NCBI RefSeq assembly: GCF_004005475.1
Contig: NZ_RZTZ01000002.1
Location: forward strand, 186,001-250,000
Direction of reading: 5' to 3'
Source: Niallia taxi
GTDB taxonomy: Bacteria; Bacillota; Bacilli; Bacillales; Cytobacillaceae
Length of the DNA: 64,000 bases
The translations under genes were made by a program, and so were the position numbers. The stretch's first letter is position 1, and the number at the start of each line of letters is the position of its first letter. Positions 37,070 to 47,889 of the stretch are shown one piece after another. The notes under the pieces are model-generated. The model did not search any database, was not told the origin of the DNA, and saw nothing but the letters and a program-made list of their open reading frames with translations.

Positions 37070-38356
37070 ATGCGTTCATATGAAAAGTCAGAAAAAGCAT
37101 TTAAGGAAGCAGTCGAATTAATGCCAGGCGGGGTTAACAGTCCTGTTCGCGCTTTTAAATCGGTAAAGCGGAATCCTGTGTTTATGGAATCAGGAAAAGG
37201 CTCTAAAATTTACGATATTGATGGCAATGAATACATTGATTATGTACTTTCATGGGGTCCCCTTATTTTAGGACATGCCAATGATCAAGTTGTGGAAGCA
37301 ATTAAAAAGGTCGCAGAACAAGGGACAAGCTTTGGTGCACCGACTCTAATAGAAAATGAACTGGCCAAGCTTGTAAAAGAAAGAGTGCCAAGCATTGAGA
37401 TTATTCGTATGGTATCCTCTGGAACAGAAGCTACAATGAGTGCAATCAGGCTTGCAAGAGGCTATACAGGCAGAAATAAAATTATTAAGTTTGAAGGCTG
37501 CTACCACGGCCATGGTGATTCTCTCTTGATAAAAGCAGGTTCAGGTGTTGCAACACTTGGCTTGCCAGATAGCCCAGGCGTTCCAGAAGGAGTTGCTGCC
37601 AACACGATCACGGTAGCGTACAATGACCTTGAAAGCATTAAATATGCCTTCGAAAGCTTTGGAGATGATATTGCTGGTATTATCGTTGAGCCAGTTGCAG
37701 GCAATATGGGGGTTGTACCGCCTAGAGATGGCTTCCTGCAAGGGCTGCGTGAGATTACAGAACAATACGGAGCATTACTGATCTTTGATGAGGTTATGAC
37801 AGGCTTCCGCGTTGATTATGGCTGTGCACAAGGCTATTTCGGTATTACTCCTGATCTTACTTGTCTTGGAAAGGTTATTGGCGGAGGACTTCCTGTCGGC
37901 GCATATGGCGGAAAAGCAGAGATAATGAATCAAGTTGCTCCAAGTGGACCAATCTATCAAGCAGGAACATTATCAGGAAATCCGTTAGCGATGACAGCAG
38001 GCTTCCAGACATTGTCCCAGTTGACAACTGATAGCTATCAACAATTTATTCAAAAAGCAGATAAGCTAGAAGCAGGCTTGAAAGCAGCGGCAGAAAAATA
38101 TGAAATTCCATTTACAGTTAACAGAGCAGGCTCTATGATTGGCTTCTTCTTCACAAATGAAGAGGTTGTTGATTATGACAGTGCAAAAACATCTAACTTA
38201 GACTATTTCGCTGCATTTTATAATGAAATGCTTGAGCAAGGTGTGTTCCTGCCTCCATCCCAATTTGAAGGCTTGTTCTTATCTACAGCTTTAAGTGATG
38301 AGGATATTGCACATACAATTAAAGCAGCAGAAATCGCATTTTCAAAATTAAAATGA
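37070..38356 (+). CDS. hemL: Glutamate-1-semialdehyde 2,1-aminomutase
   Basis: PLP enzyme converting glutamate-1-semialdehyde to 5-aminolevulinate. The 428-residue product has [15 protein letters not shown], the PLP-Lys 268 in [17 protein letters not shown], and [16 protein letters not shown] lies before ATG 37070. Last gene of the haem operon; strong terminator follows. Confidence 0.97.
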   Translation: MRSYEKSEKAFKEAVELMPGGVNSPVRAFKSVKRNPVFMESGKGSKIYDIDGNEYIDYVLSWGPLILGHANDQVVEAIKKVAEQGTSFGAPTLIENELAKLVKERVPSIEIIRMVSSGTEATMSAIRLARGYTGRNKIIKFEGCYHGHGDSLLIKAGSGVATLGLPDSPGVPEGVAANTITVAYNDLESIKYAFESFGDDIAGIIVEPVAGNMGVVPPRDGFLQGLREITEQYGALLIFDEVMTGFRVDYGCAQGYFGITPDLTCLGKVIGGGLPVGAYGGKAEIMNQVAPSGPIYQAGTLSGNPLAMTAGFQTLSQLTTDSYQQFIQKADKLEAGLKAAAEKYEIPFTVNRAGSMIGFFFTNEEVVDYDSAKTSNLDYFAAFYNEMLEQGVFLPPSQFEGLFLSTALSDEDIAHTIKAAEIAFSKLK

Positions 38357-38361
38357 CTATG

Positions 38362-38408
38362 AAAAAAATCCAAAGTACCTGATAAAGGCTTTGGATTTTT
38401 TTTTTGTT
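38362..38408 (+). terminator. Intrinsic terminator of haem operon
   Basis: AAAATCCAAAG/CTTTGGATTTT stem, 13-nt loop, then a long T-run. Confidence 0.9.
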
Positions 38409-38453
38409 TTTGCTGTTTTTCTAAATTCTTAAACTTTAACAGTAAAGAAGTAT

Positions 38454-38482
38454 TCATAAAAGGGAAATGAAGTTCATAAATT
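38454..38482 (+). promoter_or_regulatory. Candidate sigma-E promoter of spoVID
   Basis: TCATAAA (38454-38460), 14 nt, CATAAATT (38475-38482). The -10 matches the sigma-E consensus CATACAHT at seven of eight positions and the -35 keeps the KMATA core. B. subtilis spoVID is sigma-E-dependent. Confidence 0.5.
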
Positions 38483-38531
38483 GTAATTGACATAGTGATT
38501 AAACGTAAAAGGAATGAAGGGAGGAGTCGCT

Positions 38532-39911
38532 TTGTCTCAAGAAAATTCGTCTATTTTACGGTTTTCATTGGAAGAGTCAGTCTGGTTTCAAAAAGGACAG
38601 GAAGTAGATGATCTGCTTTCCATTTCACTGGACCCGAATATTACCATCCAAGAAAACGATCAGTATATTACCATTCAAGGATCATTAGAATTGACAGGTG
38701 AATACAATCGCACACAAAACCTCCAGTCTGAAGAAGAAGAGGTATTTAAGGCTCCGAAATTAGTTCATTCTGTTTTGGAAAGGGAAGAAGGGGTTTATGA
38801 GTTTTTACATCATTTCCCTATTGATATTACCATTCCGTTCTCACGCGTCCAAAGCGTCGATGATATCGAGGTGGAAATTGAAACATTTGATTATGTATTT
38901 CCAGAAAGAAGCTGCTTGAATCTTACTGCTGAATTATCAATTGCAGGCTTAACAACTGACGAGCATGATACTGTTGAAGAAGAGAATGATGAAGAATGGG
39001 CTGCATTTTATCCAGTGAGGGATGAAGAAGCAGACATTGCAGAGGAACAGCCTAATGCTTCACAACCAGTATATGAGTTTGTTGAACAGGAAGATGAGCT
39101 TGAGGCGTTATCTCGAGGTTATGGGCAAAGGCAGCCAGAAGAAGAGGAAGAGATAGAGATCACTGCTAGTTCCAGCACTGAGGAAGTGTCTTTTGGAGAT
39201 CCAGAGGAAGAAATAGAGGCAGCGTCATACAGAGAAGCAGCAGAAGATGAGCCTGAACTTGTTGAAATTGAGGTGCCGCCGTTTCAAAGGATTAGTCCAT
39301 TGATGGAAGAAGAAGAGCGAGTCTCTGCTGATTCAGGGTTACAAGAGTATGAGCCATTTGAATTAGAAGTGCGTAAAGCACCTCCTGAAAAAGAAGATGA
39401 CTGGGAAGATGATGACATTTCACAGGTGCCACTATTTACAGAAGCAGATGTACAGGAGGAGCCACCCCCATTTCAGGCTGCACCTGTTGCGGACACTAGG
39501 CAGGAATTGAAGGTTTCCTTATTCAGAGCAGAGGAAGAAACCTACCCAGCAGAGGAGGTTTTTGATAAGCCAGTCCCTGAATCCTCTGAGCTAAAGCTTG
39601 ATGAATCAACAGCAGAGTATGCAGAAAAAGACGAATCTTCTTCTGACGATGACAAAGGGACGAAGAAGAAAAAAGGCATTTTTGCTAAAAAGAAATCATT
39701 AACGTTCACTGAATTTTTTGCCCGAAAAGAAGAAGAAACACATACAAAGGTAAAGGTCTGCATCGTTCAGCAGGGAGATACGATTGAGAAGTTAAGTGAA
39801 CGCTATAATGTCAATGTTCACACACTGTTGAAGGAAAACCATTTGGAAGTCAATCAGGATGTCGCAGAAGGGCAAGTATTATATATTCCTATTAAATTGG
39901 CAGAAAAATAA
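38532..39911 (+). CDS. spoVID: SpoVID, spore coat encasement protein
   Basis: Morphogenetic protein that drives the coat to encase the forespore. The 459-residue product has the conserved N-terminal domain (LRFSLEESVWFQKG... to about residue 150), a long acidic low-complexity middle (about 150-385), and a C-terminal LysM domain (VKVCIVQQGDTIEKLSERYN..LKENHLEV..GQVLYIP). This is the SpoVID architecture. TTG 38532 with GGGAGGAG upstream is the likely start. ysxE follows on the same strand. Confidence 0.93.
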   Translation: MSQENSSILRFSLEESVWFQKGQEVDDLLSISLDPNITIQENDQYITIQGSLELTGEYNRTQNLQSEEEEVFKAPKLVHSVLEREEGVYEFLHHFPIDITIPFSRVQSVDDIEVEIETFDYVFPERSCLNLTAELSIAGLTTDEHDTVEEENDEEWAAFYPVRDEEADIAEEQPNASQPVYEFVEQEDELEALSRGYGQRQPEEEEEIEITASSSTEEVSFGDPEEEIEAASYREAAEDEPELVEIEVPPFQRISPLMEEEERVSADSGLQEYEPFELEVRKAPPEKEDDWEDDDISQVPLFTEADVQEEPPPFQAAPVADTRQELKVSLFRAEEETYPAEEVFDKPVPESSELKLDESTAEYAEKDESSSDDDKGTKKKKGIFAKKKSLTFTEFFARKEEETHTKVKVCIVQQGDTIEKLSERYNVNVHTLLKENHLEVNQDVAEGQVLYIPIKLAEK

Positions 39912-40012
39912 GTTTTGCAAAAGTGCTTGAAAAAGGGTAAAGCGAAGCCCCGTTATCATCATGCTGGAGATGAAGCAAATCTCTTTTTCGTCATAAGAAA
40001 GTGTGGGCGCAT

Positions 40013-41059
40013 ATGAGTGAAAAAAACACGATTAAAAAGTATACCCCCATTTTAGAACCGTATGGAGTCGAGCCTAATTTTGTGGAGGAGTTCGGCAGGA
40101 TTGTAAAGATTTACTGCAATAAGGGCACATTTGCCCTTAAATCGATAGATCCACATAAAGGCTCTGACTTTATCCGTCATGTCCGAACATTATACCAAAA
40201 GGGATATAATCGAATTGTGCCGATATATCCAACGGTCGATGGAAGGTATGCAGTCTTGCATGATCATAAGCTGTATTATTTGATGCCATGGCTTCCAAAT
40301 GAAGACAGGGAAAGCTATTTCAAAAAGCATCAGCAGATGTTCAGGGAATTGGCAAGGCTGCATATACTTTCATCTAAAGAAGTAAAGGTTGAAAAGGAAG
40401 ACAGAGAAGAGCATTATGAAAATACACTCTTGGAACTAGAAAAGGAACAGGAGTTTCTGGATGGCTATATTGAGGAGTGTGAAAACACCGAATATATGTC
40501 CCCGTTCCAATGGATGTTTTGTATGTATTACCATGATGTTAGGCAAGCGCTGAAATATTCTGAAACAAAGCTGAAGGAATGGTATGAAGAAACGAAGGAT
40601 GATGAGAAGGCAAGGGTTTCCATCATCCATGGAAAGATCTCACCAGAGCATTTTTTATATGATGAGAAAGGGTATGGGTATTTCACCAATTTTGAGAATG
40701 CCAAGTTTGGCTCCCCAAGCCATGACCTGCTCCCGTTTATCGCCAGATCCTTAAAGACAGCTCCGAAGCAGAATAACGATTGCTTAGAATGGATTTATAC
40801 TTACTTCAATTATTATCCGCTTAGATCAGATGAGATGCTGCTTTTTTTAAGCTATCTGGCACATCCTGGTCCTGTGATTCGGATATGTGAGAAATATCAT
40901 AAAAGCAATAAGAAAAAGAACGAGCGCAAATATGCGCAAAGCTTGTTAAAACAATATTGGCTCCTGAAGAATACCGAATATATCGTCATGCGGATTGACG
41001 AAATGGAACGGGAAAAAAAGGCACAGCAGGAGGCGCAAAAAGAGACCCAAGATTCATAA
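40013..41059 (+). CDS. ysxE: YsxE, CotS-family kinase-like spore protein
   Basis: A 348-residue protein with the aminoglycoside-phosphotransferase/CotS fold; lies directly after spoVID as in B. subtilis. In the usual HxDxxxxN catalytic loop the aspartate is replaced: the loop reads IIHGKISPEHFLYD, and the metal Asp motif reads FTNFENA, so it looks like a pseudokinase. YsxE is linked to coat assembly around SpoVID. ATG 40013 chosen (GTG 40001 also open); neither has a strong ribosome site, suggesting coupled or weak translation. Confidence 0.85.
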   Translation: MSEKNTIKKYTPILEPYGVEPNFVEEFGRIVKIYCNKGTFALKSIDPHKGSDFIRHVRTLYQKGYNRIVPIYPTVDGRYAVLHDHKLYYLMPWLPNEDRESYFKKHQQMFRELARLHILSSKEVKVEKEDREEHYENTLLELEKEQEFLDGYIEECENTEYMSPFQWMFCMYYHDVRQALKYSETKLKEWYEETKDDEKARVSIIHGKISPEHFLYDEKGYGYFTNFENAKFGSPSHDLLPFIARSLKTAPKQNNDCLEWIYTYFNYYPLRSDEMLLFLSYLAHPGPVIRICEKYHKSNKKKNERKYAQSLLKQYWLLKNTEYIVMRIDEMEREKKAQQEAQKETQDS

Positions 41060-41075
41060 GATCTTGGGTCTTAAA
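41043..41075. terminator. Bidirectional terminator over ysxE stop
   Basis: AGACCCAAGAT/ATCTTGGGTCT stem; its loop contains the ysxE stop codon and its 3' edge abuts the stop of the convergent small gene. Confidence 0.75.
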
Positions 41076-41262
41076 TTATTTCCAAGTAAATGGACAAGGC
41101 CAAAACAATTAACAGAGATAAAAAGAGTACATCGAAAGTGGTAGGCAATAGCATTGTCCGGACTCCTTGGAAAATGCAAAATGGAAGGATAAACCGCGCA
41201 CATGCATTGCGAACCCCTTTAAGCCAAGGGGGATATGTGTATGGATTGAATTTTTTCTTCAT
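41071..41262 (-). CDS. Small conserved membrane protein
   Basis: A 63-residue protein starting KKKFNPYTYPPWLKGVRN and containing one clear membrane segment (VLFLSLLIVLALSIYLEII). AAAGGAGGT lies 8 nt before ATG 41262; the longer frame has no site. Small proteins with a PPWLK..RNxCARFI pattern recur next to ysxE/valS in related genomes (from memory), so the gene is probably real; function unknown. Confidence 0.65.
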   Translation of the reverse strand: MKKKFNPYTYPPWLKGVRNACARFILPFCIFQGVRTMLLPTTFDVLFLSLLIVLALSIYLEII

Positions 41263-41415
41263 AAGAATAAACCTCCTTTCAATCCTTATCCTAAATATAT
41301 GGTGGCTTGAGCCTATTAAGTACTGTTTAATAGCTATACTTTCTTGCTCCAACAAAAAAAGGGGCTTCGTTTTGCTGGGCAAATGTATAAATTGAAAAAA
41401 ATAAGGTTAACCTTA

Positions 41416-41445
41416 TTGACGAAAATAACTTTTATTCGGTATTAT
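41416..41445 (+). promoter_or_regulatory. Sigma-A promoter of valS
   Basis: TTGACG (41416-41421), 18 nt, TATTAT (41440-41445), upstream of the T-box leader. Confidence 0.65.
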
Positions 41446-41465
41446 CTATATAAATAAATAAAAAA

Positions 41466-41707
41466 GGCAATGACAGGGAGTAGTACAATGCTTAGTTGTT
41501 TTTTAGAGAGGAAATCACCTGCTGAAAGATTTCCATTCAACTATATTGGAAGGTAGCCCTCGAGCTTCTTTTGCGAACGGTTTAGCTCATTAGTGAAAGA
41601 CGGACAGTATCCGATATCATCTTTGAAAGAGCCAATATTTTTATATTGGAAAAAAGGTGGTACCGCGAAAAACTCCCTTCGTCCTTTTATGACGAAGGGA
41701 GTTTTTT
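41466..41707 (+). promoter_or_regulatory. T-box riboswitch of valS
   Basis: Opens with GGGAGTAGTAC (loop E/S-turn side of stem I), holds the T-box core AAAGGTGGTACCGCG at 41653-41667, and ends with terminator arms AACTCCCTTCGTC (41671-41683) and GACGAAGGGAGTT (41691-41703) plus T-run. A valine specifier GTA at about 41556-41558 is possible. Uncharged tRNA-Val should promote antitermination into valS. Confidence 0.9.
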
Positions 41708-41761
41708 ATTTGCCAAAAAAATTCAAGAATTTAAATAATTTCTTTTAGGAGGTTTATGGAT

Positions 41762-44413
41762 ATGGAAACAAATGAACTATCAATGCCAACGAAATATGAT
41801 CCCCAATCCATTGAAAAAGGACGCTATGATTGGTGGCTGCAAGGTAAATTTTTTGAAGCGAAGTCAGATGAGGAAAAACAGCCTTATACGATCGTTATTC
41901 CTCCGCCGAACGTAACAGGAAAGCTTCACTTAGGCCATGCATGGGATACTACCCTGCAAGATATATTGACAAGAATGAAAAGGATGCAAGGCTATGATGT
42001 TCTTTGGCTGCCAGGAATGGACCATGCAGGAATCGCTACACAAGCAAAGGTAGAAGAAAAGCTCCGTGCCAACAATATTAGCAGATATGACTTAGGAAGA
42101 GAAAAATTTGTTGAAGAGACTTGGAAATGGAAGGAAGAATATGCTAGCCATATTCGTGAGCAATGGTCAAAGCTTGGACTTGGGCTAGACTATTCAAGAG
42201 AGCGATTCACCCTTGATGAAGGGCTGTCAAAGGCAGTTCGCGAAGTGTTTGTTTCCCTGTATAACAAAGGATTAATCTATCGCGGTGAATATATCATCAA
42301 CTGGGATCCTGCTACAAAAACAGCTCTTTCTGATATCGAGGTTATTTACAAGGACGTTCAAGGTGCTTTCTATCATATGAAATATCCGCTTGCAGATGGT
42401 TCTGGCTATATTGAGGTTGCTACGACTCGTCCAGAAACAATGCTTGGAGATTCTGGTGTTGCTGTAAATCCTAAGGATGAAAGATATCAGCACTTAATCG
42501 GAAAAACAGTTATCCTGCCAATCGTTGGAAGAGAAATACCGATTGTAGCAGATGACTATGTAGAAATGGACTTTGGTTCTGGTGCAGTTAAAATGACACC
42601 TGCACATGACCCGAACGACTTTGAGGTAGGTAACCGTCATAATCTTGAACGCATTCTTGTTATGAACGAAGACGGAACAATGAATGAGCGTGCTGGCAAG
42701 TATGAAGGCATGGACCGCTTCGAATGCCGCAAGCAAATTGTCAAAGACCTTCAAGATGCAGGCGTTCTATTCAAAATTGAAGAGCATATGCATTCTGTTG
42801 GACATTCAGAGCGCAGCGGTGCAGTTGTAGAGCCATATCTTTCCACACAATGGTTCGTTAAAATGCAGCCATTGGCAGATGCAGCAATTGAATTGCAAAA
42901 TAACGAAGAAGAGAAGGTTCAATTCGTTCCAAACCGCTTTGAAAATACGTATTTGCACTGGATGGAAAACATCCGTGACTGGTGTATTTCTCGTCAGCTT
43001 TGGTGGGGACATCGCATACCAGCTTGGTATCATAAAGAAACAGGCGAAGTATATGTAAACCACGAGGCTCCTAGCGATATCGAAAATTGGGAGCAAGATA
43101 CAGATGTATTAGATACATGGTTCAGTTCAGCTTTATGGCCGTTCTCTACATTGGATTGGCCAGATACAGAAGCTGTTGACTTTAAACGTTATTATCCAAC
43201 AGCAGCACTTGTAACAGGCTATGATATTATTTTCTTCTGGGTTTCTCGCATGATATTCCAAGGCTTGGAATTCACTGGGCAAAGACCATTTAATGATGTA
43301 TTGATTCATGGACTTGTTCGTGACGAGCAAGGCAGAAAAATGAGTAAATCATTAGGCAACGGTGTTGATCCGATGGATGTTATCGCACAATACGGTGCTG
43401 ACTCCTTGCGCTACTTCTTGTCTACTGGAAGCTCTCCAGGTCAAGATTTACGCTTCAGCATGGAAAAGGTTGAGTCCACTTGGAACTTCGCTAATAAAAT
43501 TTGGAACGCATCTCGATTCGCACTTATGAATATGAACGGATTGACTTTTGAAGAAATCGACTTGTCTGGTGAGAAATCTGTTGCAGATAAATGGATCCTG
43601 ACACGTTTGAATGAAACAATTGAAACAGTAACACGCCTGTCTGACCGTTATGAGTTTGGTGAAGTTGGCCGAATCCTTTATAACTTCATTTGGGATGATT
43701 TCTGTGACTGGTATATTGAAATGGCGAAGCTGCCTCTATACGGAGAGGACGAAGCTGCAAAGCTGACAACACGTTCTATACTTGCTTATGTATTGGACAA
43801 TACAATGAGATTGCTGCATCCATTCATGCCATTCATCACAGAAGAAATCTGGCAAAACCTGCCGCATAAAGGTGAATCAATCACAACAGCAGCATGGCCG
43901 GAGGTTAATACTAGCTTTACTGATAACAAGGCTGCTAATGATATGAAGCTGCTTGTAGAAATCATTCGTTCTGTAAGAAACAGCCGTGCAGAAGTAAACA
44001 CACCGATGAGCAAGAAAATTAACATTCTTCTTAAGTCACAGGATGATACGATTAAAGCAACATTGGCAGAAAATAAAGCCTATATTGAACGCTTCTGTAA
44101 CCCAGAAGAATTAGAGATTGCAACAGATATTGTAATCCCTGATAAGGCAATGACTTCTGTTATTACTGGTGTAGAAATCATTCTTCCACTTGAAGGACTT
44201 ATCAATATGGAAGAAGAAATCGCCCGTCTCACAAAAGAGCTTGATAAATGGACGAAAGAAGTAGACAGAGTTCAAAAGAAATTGAGCAATGAAGGCTTTG
44301 TGAAAAAGGCTCCAGAAAAAGTAATTACGGAAGAAAAAGCAAAAGAACAGGACTATCTGCAAAAGAAAGCAACTGTTGAAGCACGAATCAAAGAATTAAA
44401 GGGCGATGCATAA
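41762..44413 (+). CDS. valS: Valyl-tRNA synthetase
   Basis: Class I synthetase with editing domain. The 883-residue product begins [18 protein letters not shown] motif appears as [21 protein letters not shown] as [11 protein letters not shown], and the C-terminal coiled-coil is present ([14 protein letters not shown]...). ATG 41762 gives AGGAGG at 9 nt; ATG 41756 would be only 3 nt away. Controlled by the T-box upstream. Confidence 0.98.
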   Translation: METNELSMPTKYDPQSIEKGRYDWWLQGKFFEAKSDEEKQPYTIVIPPPNVTGKLHLGHAWDTTLQDILTRMKRMQGYDVLWLPGMDHAGIATQAKVEEKLRANNISRYDLGREKFVEETWKWKEEYASHIREQWSKLGLGLDYSRERFTLDEGLSKAVREVFVSLYNKGLIYRGEYIINWDPATKTALSDIEVIYKDVQGAFYHMKYPLADGSGYIEVATTRPETMLGDSGVAVNPKDERYQHLIGKTVILPIVGREIPIVADDYVEMDFGSGAVKMTPAHDPNDFEVGNRHNLERILVMNEDGTMNERAGKYEGMDRFECRKQIVKDLQDAGVLFKIEEHMHSVGHSERSGAVVEPYLSTQWFVKMQPLADAAIELQNNEEEKVQFVPNRFENTYLHWMENIRDWCISRQLWWGHRIPAWYHKETGEVYVNHEAPSDIENWEQDTDVLDTWFSSALWPFSTLDWPDTEAVDFKRYYPTAALVTGYDIIFFWVSRMIFQGLEFTGQRPFNDVLIHGLVRDEQGRKMSKSLGNGVDPMDVIAQYGADSLRYFLSTGSSPGQDLRFSMEKVESTWNFANKIWNASRFALMNMNGLTFEEIDLSGEKSVADKWILTRLNETIETVTRLSDRYEFGEVGRILYNFIWDDFCDWYIEMAKLPLYGEDEAAKLTTRSILAYVLDNTMRLLHPFMPFITEEIWQNLPHKGESITTAAWPEVNTSFTDNKAANDMKLLVEIIRSVRNSRAEVNTPMSKKINILLKSQDDTIKATLAENKAYIERFCNPEELEIATDIVIPDKAMTSVITGVEIILPLEGLINMEEEIARLTKELDKWTKEVDRVQKKLSNEGFVKKAPEKVITEEKAKEQDYLQKKATVEARIKELKGDA

Positions 44414-44427
44414 TTACCCTAAAACTA

Positions 44428-44462
44428 GACGAACCCTTTACTTCCTGAGGGTTCGTCTTCCC
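44428..44462 (+). terminator. Terminator-like hairpin between valS and folC
   Basis: GACGAACCCT/AGGGTTCGTC, 10-bp stem with a 10-nt loop, then TTCCCTATTT. Partial read-through into folC is likely, as folC has no obvious own promoter. Confidence 0.6.
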
Positions 44463-44495
44463 TATTTAACGATAAATCAAAAAGAGGTGTATGAA

Positions 44496-45803
44496 ATGTT
44501 TCAGACGTATGAAGAGGCATTGCAGTGGATACATGGCAGACTGCGCCTTGGCATCAAGCCTGGATTGACAAGAATGCATATTATGATGGAGAAGCTTGGT
44601 TTTCCGGAGAAAAAAATCAAGACAATTCATATCGGCGGTACAAATGGGAAAGGATCAACTGTTACCTATTTAAGAAGTATATTGGAAAGTGCTGGTTTAA
44701 TGGTAGGAACCTTTACATCTCCTTATATTGAGCAATTTAATGAAAGAATCAGCATTAATGGTGTTCCAATAGCAGATGAAGAAATCACAAAGCTCGCTAA
44801 TATCCTGTTCCCGATTGTAGAGGAAATGGACAAGGAGGAATTAGGAGGACCGACAGAATTCGAAATTATTACTGCCATGTCTTTTTATTATTTCGCTAAT
44901 GTCCAAACACCAGATATAGTCTTATACGAAGTCGGCCTTGGCGGACGCTTTGATTCAACTAATATCATCAATCCCTTACTATCTATTATCACAAGCATTG
45001 GTCTTGACCATACTGCCATTTTAGGAGAAACATATGGTGAAATAGCTTTTGAAAAAGCAGGTATCATCAAGGAAAATACTCCAATTATTGCAGCAGTAAA
45101 GCAAGAGGAAGCTAAGGATGTAATTGTGAGAAGGGCTCAGGAGGAAAATGCTCCATATTATTTATTAGGAAAGCATTTTGAATTGGAGAACTATCAATCA
45201 AATGAAGATGGAGAAAGCTTTACATTTAAAACAGCGGCAACTAAACTTACTAATTTACAGATTGGCATGCTTGGGGAGCACCAGGTAGAGAATGCATCCT
45301 TAGCTGTCATGGCAGCATTGCTGCTAAAAGAAGAGCTGTGTTTAAGTGAAGAACATATTCAAAAAGGATTGCTTCATGCAAGGTGGACGGGCAGACTGGA
45401 TGTCTTATCAAAGCATCCGTATGTGCTTGTTGACGGAGCGCATAACCAGGAAGGGATAGAGGCACTGGTTGAAGTTCTAGAGTCAAGATATAAAGACAAG
45501 AAGAAAAGCATTCTATTTGCTGCATTGTCTGACAAGAAAACGGATAAAATGATAGGGCAGCTTGATAAAGCGGCAGCTGACATAACATTCACAAGCTTTG
45601 ATTTCCCGAGGGCAGCAACGGGAGAGGCTTTGTATACCGACAGTCATCATCCGAATAAATCGTTTACGAATGATTGGAAAAAAGCAATTACAGACAAGCT
45701 AGAAGCAATGAACGAAAGCGAAATGCTTGTAATAACAGGCTCCCTATATTTCTTATCAAATGTACTTGCATTCTTTAAGGAACAAAATTTAGGAGAAAAG
45801 TAA
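44496..45803 (+). CDS. folC: Folylpolyglutamate synthase/dihydrofolate synthase
   Basis: Adds glutamate to (dihydro)folate. The 435-residue product has the P-loop IGGTNGKGSTV, TSPYIEQFNERI, the Mur-ligase-like second motif GLDHTAILGETYGEIAFEKAGIIKEN with the conserved His and carbamylated Lys region, and ends with the C-terminal domain (VDGAHNQEG). ATG 44496 has GAGG upstream. Position after valS matches B. subtilis. Confidence 0.96.
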   Translation: MFQTYEEALQWIHGRLRLGIKPGLTRMHIMMEKLGFPEKKIKTIHIGGTNGKGSTVTYLRSILESAGLMVGTFTSPYIEQFNERISINGVPIADEEITKLANILFPIVEEMDKEELGGPTEFEIITAMSFYYFANVQTPDIVLYEVGLGGRFDSTNIINPLLSIITSIGLDHTAILGETYGEIAFEKAGIIKENTPIIAAVKQEEAKDVIVRRAQEENAPYYLLGKHFELENYQSNEDGESFTFKTAATKLTNLQIGMLGEHQVENASLAVMAALLLKEELCLSEEHIQKGLLHARWTGRLDVLSKHPYVLVDGAHNQEGIEALVEVLESRYKDKKKSILFAALSDKKTDKMIGQLDKAAADITFTSFDFPRAATGEALYTDSHHPNKSFTNDWKKAITDKLEAMNESEMLVITGSLYFLSNVLAFFKEQNLGEK

Positions 45804-45943
45804 CAGAATTTTTTACAAATTTTTATATATTATTACGCAAAAAAAATATAGTATAATATTAATAGGCAAAAAGTTTGAAATTTCGTAATAGGAAATAAAT
45901 TAGCAGCATGAGCTACATGCATCTTTTATAGAGGAGAAATTAG

Positions 45944-47668
45944 GTGAAACACTTGGTTAAATCATCTACTAAAAAAATAATATGGGCAATTTGGATTATG
46001 CTTATCCCTGTAGGGCTATGGCTGACCTATCATCTTTTTCCACCAGACATAGCAGGGGAGTATGATGATTTGCTAGCGTTTTTAATTTTCATGGCCATTG
46101 TTGCGAGCATGCCGATGATCATCAATGGCGTCCCTGTTTTTTTCCTGCAGTGGGCAACCATTTCTGTTTTTTTAATATTCGGTTTATTTGTCGAGATGGT
46201 GCTTGTGCAAATAGCTCTGCTAACCTTGATGCTGCAAATGCGTCTTGATAAAAAGTCCCTATTTCGATTGCCGATGAACTCTGCGATGTTTTTACTTGTG
46301 TCATTTCTGAGCGGTGTTTTATATTATAGTCTCGGCGGGAGTCATGGAACAGATCTTCTGTTTCATATTGATACCTTTCTGCTTATTCTTTTTTACCCAC
46401 TCATTTATTTTATATTAAATGCGTTTATCCTTTATTGTATTGACAGACTAGTATATAAGAGGAAAACAAGCTTCTTTACGAAAGACAGTATGTGGGAGTT
46501 TTTTACGACACTTATCACCTATCCTGTCGGCTTTGCATTGTACATTATGTATTTGGATATTGGCTTAATGGCACTTATTCTTATTGGAATTCCATTTATA
46601 TGTCTATCTGTTGTGTTGAGACAGTATCACTCTAGCCAAACAATTAACAGCTACTTAAAGAAGATAGCTGAAATTGGTCATCAATTGTCTCAAACTTTGT
46701 TTGTGAAGGAAACGATTAATCTATTTATTGATAATATATTTGAGCTGATTAAGGTTGATGTCGTCTATGTAGACCAGGTCAACAGCAAAAATGAACTAGA
46801 ATCAATTGCAAGAGTGGAAAAACAGAAGCGGCTTCCGATTTTCTCTGATGTGTTTAAGGAAAATGAAGGGATTATTGGCAGAGTCCTCGCAGCTAAAAAG
46901 CCGGCTGTCTTCCATAAACGGGAGGACTGGGAAGAACTGAACAAAGGGTTTATGCCAGATTATATTGAAAGTGTTTTGTGCATGCCAATCATTAAAAACA
47001 AATCAGTTATCGGCATTCTCCTGTTAGGAAGCGCACAGAAAAAGGCGTTTGCCCGTATGAAGCTGATGATATTAGATTTGCTATGCACTCAATTTGCAGT
47101 TGCGCTTGATAATGCACGATACTTCGAGAAAACAAAGGAAAACAGTGAGCGCTGTGCACTGACAAAGCTTTATAATTACCGCTACTTTGAGCAGCATTTA
47201 ACAACTAAATTTGCGGAGATGAATCAAAACCTCATTAAAGGTTTAACTGTCATCATGCTTGATATTGATCATTTTAAATCTATTAATGACACTTATGGCC
47301 ATCAGGCAGGCAATGAAATATTAATTGAATTTGCAGACAGGGTAGCGAGATTAATTGGCAAGCATGGCGTTGTAGCCAGATATGGGGGCGAGGAATTCGT
47401 GATTCTTCTTGAAGATACGACAATGGAGGAAGCACAAGAAATTGCCGAGTTTTTAAGGAAAATGATTGAAACTCGATCTTTCGCAATCAAACAAAATATG
47501 AATGAAAACGAAAGCGAATTGCAAGTTAACCTAACAGCATCATTAGGGCTTGCAAGTGCTCCTGAGCAAGCTGATGAAGCGATGGCATTAATCAGACATG
47601 CAGACAGAGCGCTTTATGTTGGAGCAAAACGAGCAGGCCGAAACCGAGTCGCTTGTTATATGAAATAG
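45944..47668 (+). CDS. Membrane GAF-GGDEF diguanylate cyclase
   Basis: A 574-residue protein with about seven N-terminal membrane segments (residues about 12-225), a GAF domain (about 240-390, LFVKETINLFIDNIFELIKVD, VLCMPIIKNKSVIGILLLG) and a GGDEF domain (about 400-570). The catalytic signature is intact: HFKSINDTYGHQAGNE and VARYGGEEFVILL. The RxxD inhibitory site, expected five residues before GGEEF, is absent (IGKH), so no product feedback there. Makes c-di-GMP from two GTP. GTG 45944 follows GAGGAG. First gene of the pilus region, between folC and the vWA gene; probable signal input for PilB. Confidence 0.92.
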   Translation: MKHLVKSSTKKIIWAIWIMLIPVGLWLTYHLFPPDIAGEYDDLLAFLIFMAIVASMPMIINGVPVFFLQWATISVFLIFGLFVEMVLVQIALLTLMLQMRLDKKSLFRLPMNSAMFLLVSFLSGVLYYSLGGSHGTDLLFHIDTFLLILFYPLIYFILNAFILYCIDRLVYKRKTSFFTKDSMWEFFTTLITYPVGFALYIMYLDIGLMALILIGIPFICLSVVLRQYHSSQTINSYLKKIAEIGHQLSQTLFVKETINLFIDNIFELIKVDVVYVDQVNSKNELESIARVEKQKRLPIFSDVFKENEGIIGRVLAAKKPAVFHKREDWEELNKGFMPDYIESVLCMPIIKNKSVIGILLLGSAQKKAFARMKLMILDLLCTQFAVALDNARYFEKTKENSERCALTKLYNYRYFEQHLTTKFAEMNQNLIKGLTVIMLDIDHFKSINDTYGHQAGNEILIEFADRVARLIGKHGVVARYGGEEFVILLEDTTMEEAQEIAEFLRKMIETRSFAIKQNMNENESELQVNLTASLGLASAPEQADEAMALIRHADRALYVGAKRAGRNRVACYMK

Positions 47669-47703
47669 AACTTCTATTAATTAATATAGTTGTTCTTTTT
47701 TTT
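47669..47703 (+). terminator. Terminator after the diguanylate cyclase gene
   Basis: AGAAC..TATTAATTAATATA..GTTCT stem with a T-run, directly after the stop. Confidence 0.7.
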
Positions 47704-47889
47704 GTGTTTTTTACAGAATTCTATCCGGCCTATTAAAGGATTGGGAGGAAGGACCGATAACACAAAGGAATATACTGATTAACAGCCAGTAAATATTCCT
47801 GTAGAAAAGACTACCCTAGTAAAAAAGTCCCTGATATAATAAAGGTACTATTTTAATAGATTATTAGAAGCAAGAACGGAGTGAAAAAA

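Noticed and set aside
45804-45943. A second c-di-GMP riboswitch before the pilus genes
   Set aside because: None of the GEMM-I or class II blocks are present here, nor in 47704-47889 or 54241-54395.
47007-47490. Minus-strand frames within the diguanylate cyclase gene
   Set aside because: Shadow frames without ribosome sites; the plus-strand GAF-GGDEF product is unambiguous.
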